DNA of 14,029 nt, from assembly GCA_000434935.1 (NCBI GenBank), contig FR882186.1:1-14029 (forward strand). Direction: 5' to 3'. A model generated the notes under the pieces. It was not told the origin of the DNA. It saw only the letters and a list, made by a program, of their open reading frames with translations, and did no database searches. Both the position numbers and the translations under genes were made by a program. Of this stretch, positions 12,977 through 14,029 are shown in pieces. This DNA comes from Bacteroides sp. CAG:709 (GTDB lineage Bacteria > Bacteroidota > Bacteroidia > Bacteroidales > UBA932). How positions within the stretch are numbered: the first letter of the stretch is position 1; every line of letters begins with the position of its first letter.

Positions 12977-13783
12977 ATGAACGATACGAAGCAGTACAAA
13001 AATGCGTCCCTGATCGTTTGCGGGGCAATGTGTGCCATATTGATGGTGAATAATCTGGTCGGGAAGATGTCCGGTTGGAACGAGCCGTCCGTAATTCCGG
13101 GATTCTGGGCAATGGCGGGACTGTGTTATCCTCTGCTTTATTGCTGGCTGGGAGTTCTGTTGAGGGCCTGGAAGCCGGAACCGAGGTGGTGGATACAGCT
13201 GTTGGTCGCGGGTATGTCAATGTTCTGCATTTGCAGATATCTGTGTCCGGACGAAGGCTGGCGCTTCATTGTCTTCCTGTATCTTGCAATGACCGGAATC
13301 GGGTATCTGGTTCCTCCAATGGCGCTGGAGAATTCCTCCCGGAACAAAGGCTGGATTTCACTCATCATGGTCGCACTTTCGGCCTTCTGTTATACGACAC
13401 TAGCTGTCGCAATACAGCGTTTACAAAATGTGCCGCTGATGCCTGAACATGAGGATATGCAAGAGATGCTTGCTACAATATCAATGATTGCTGAACCGTT
13501 GATGGCGATAATCGTCGCTTATTTCGTGGTCCAGTTCAGTTTCTCCCGCATTGCACAGAATCTGGGAAGCCGTAGCTGGTTCATAGGTGTGGTCGCCGTG
13601 CCATGTATCTATACCTTTATTGTTTCAGCCATCCGGTTGTTGTCTCCACGATGGACTTTCTGTGTGGATTCTATGTGTTACAGCCCTGTGCTGTGGTTCA
13701 TCGTCCAGCCGGTGACGGTCTATCTGGCAATTTCCCTGTTCCGGCGGCTTGTAATCCTTAAAAAGCGGGGCGGGACGCGGTAA
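12977..13783 (+). CDS. Polytopic membrane protein of unknown function, about 8 TM segments
   Basis: Protein of 268 residues in the inner membrane. Hydrophobic stretches lie near residues 9-29, 44-64, 71-91, 95-118, 124-145, 166-190, 201-223 and 237-258, which predicts about eight transmembrane helices. The loops are short, the C-terminus is basic (RRLVILKKRGGTR) and probably cytoplasmic, and there are several Cys residues (FCICRYLC, FCVDSMC). No catalytic or transporter signature is recognised. It starts with ATG 21 nt after the hipA2 stop, in the same direction, and may be cotranscribed. GC content is higher than in the cas operon and similar to DUF1810 and hipA1. Confidence 0.8.
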   Translation: MNDTKQYKNASLIVCGAMCAILMVNNLVGKMSGWNEPSVIPGFWAMAGLCYPLLYCWLGVLLRAWKPEPRWWIQLLVAGMSMFCICRYLCPDEGWRFIVFLYLAMTGIGYLVPPMALENSSRNKGWISLIMVALSAFCYTTLAVAIQRLQNVPLMPEHEDMQEMLATISMIAEPLMAIIVAYFVVQFSFSRIAQNLGSRSWFIGVVAVPCIYTFIVSAIRLLSPRWTFCVDSMCYSPVLWFIVQPVTVYLAISLFRRLVILKKRGGTR

Positions 13784-13900
13784 ATCTCTCCGGGGTGTCC
13801 GCCGGCGTGATGCTGTAAGTGTCTCCATGGTGTTATCCCGAGACTGCCGACGAGACCAGGGCTACCCCAAGACTGTGGCTCCCATGTCCTCGGTGTCTCT
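13784..13900. other. Intergenic, no gene recognised
   Basis: GC-rich stretch after the membrane protein. I see no terminator with a T-run and no RNA gene. Small inverted and direct GTCTC/GAGAC words occur (13818-13822 with GAGAC nearby), too short to interpret. Confidence 0.4.
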
Positions 13901-13980
13901 CGTGCGTACTAAAACGTTTTCTGCTCACGTTGCGTTCAATTTTGGCCACGACGTGCGCGGAAAACGTTTTAATGTGCACG
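13901..13980. repeat. 80-bp imperfect palindrome with two AAAACGTTTT cores
   Basis: The inner arms 13911-13930 (AAAACGTTTTCTGCTCACGT) and 13951-13970 are inverted copies matching at 18 of 20 positions. Extending outwards to 13901 and 13980 gives 30-nt arms with 25 matches (outermost CGTGC/GCACG). The spacer is 20 nt (13931-13950). Each arm contains the 10-bp palindrome AAAACGTTTT, so the cores are also direct repeats 50 bp apart. Such a structure could be a regulator site pair, a recombination or transfer site, a mobile-element end or a structured RNA. Nothing in the window decides among these. Confidence 0.7.
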
Positions 13981-14029
13981 GGGAGTTACATAGCATGGAA
14001 AGAAATGACCATCAGTAAAGACCATGTGG

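Noticed and set aside
13827..14018. 63-codon ORF with TFSAHVAFNFGHD and NVHG, faintly like QueD/PTPS proteins
   Set aside because: The resemblance is short, the metal-binding order is not right, and the segment is dominated by the palindrome, which produces KTFSAHV on both strands.
1..14029. CRISPR array
   Set aside because: No regularly spaced 25-40-nt direct repeats were seen, including in the gaps at 8506-8546, 10362-11061 and 13784-14029. The array must be elsewhere.

Overview
The window reads as a Bacteroidales-type (Bacteroidota) genome segment. The evidence is weak or absent Shine-Dalgarno sequences before most starts, one perfect Bacteroidota -7 promoter box (TATATTTG at 11609-11616), and protein families typical of that phylum: a BT4734-like prim-pol beside Cas1, and two HipA/HipB modules. 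The left 8.5 kb is visibly more AT-rich than the right part, so it looks like a separately acquired island.

Region 1 (2-8505, all + strand) is one tightly packed operon. Gaps are 2-11 nt and the last two genes overlap. In order: the C-terminal part of a Card1/Can2-like CARF nuclease cut by the left window edge; a Csx1/TM1812-type CARF-HEPN effector with an extra C-terminal Rossmann-like domain; Cas1; a CRISPR-associated primase-polymerase; Cas2 with an unusual ~60-residue N-terminal extension; a RecD/Pif1-like SF1 helicase; and a TPR-plus-OB-fold protein of unknown function. The first two genes imply a type III, cyclic-oligoadenylate-signalling CRISPR system. Its Cas10/Csm/Cmr genes would have to lie to the left or elsewhere. 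The other five form an expanded spacer-acquisition module: integrase, nucleic-acid synthesis, unwinding and a scaffold. No CRISPR array is visible here.

Region 2 (8547-10361, - strand) is a convergent hipB-hipA toxin-antitoxin operon. An inverted-repeat operator, CTATC-N8-GATAG, lies just upstream. The HipA kinase motifs are intact and it carries a C-terminal extra segment.

Region 3 (10362-11065) has no long gene. It holds two very small + strand ORFs (27 and 57 codons), an inverted repeat, and a small membrane-anchored ORF interrupted by an in-frame TGA.

Region 4 (11062-13783, + strand) holds a DUF1810 gene, then a second hipB-hipA-like module, then a polytopic membrane protein. In the second module hipA has lost about its first 40 codons and lies in the same frame as hipB, separated by a single TAG. 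A 12-bp direct repeat (GTATAGCGCCCT) covers the stop codons of DUF1810 and of this hipA.

Region 5 (13784-14029) has no convincing gene. It contains a large imperfect palindrome of 80 bp (13901-13980) with two AAAACGTTTT cores, whose function is unknown.
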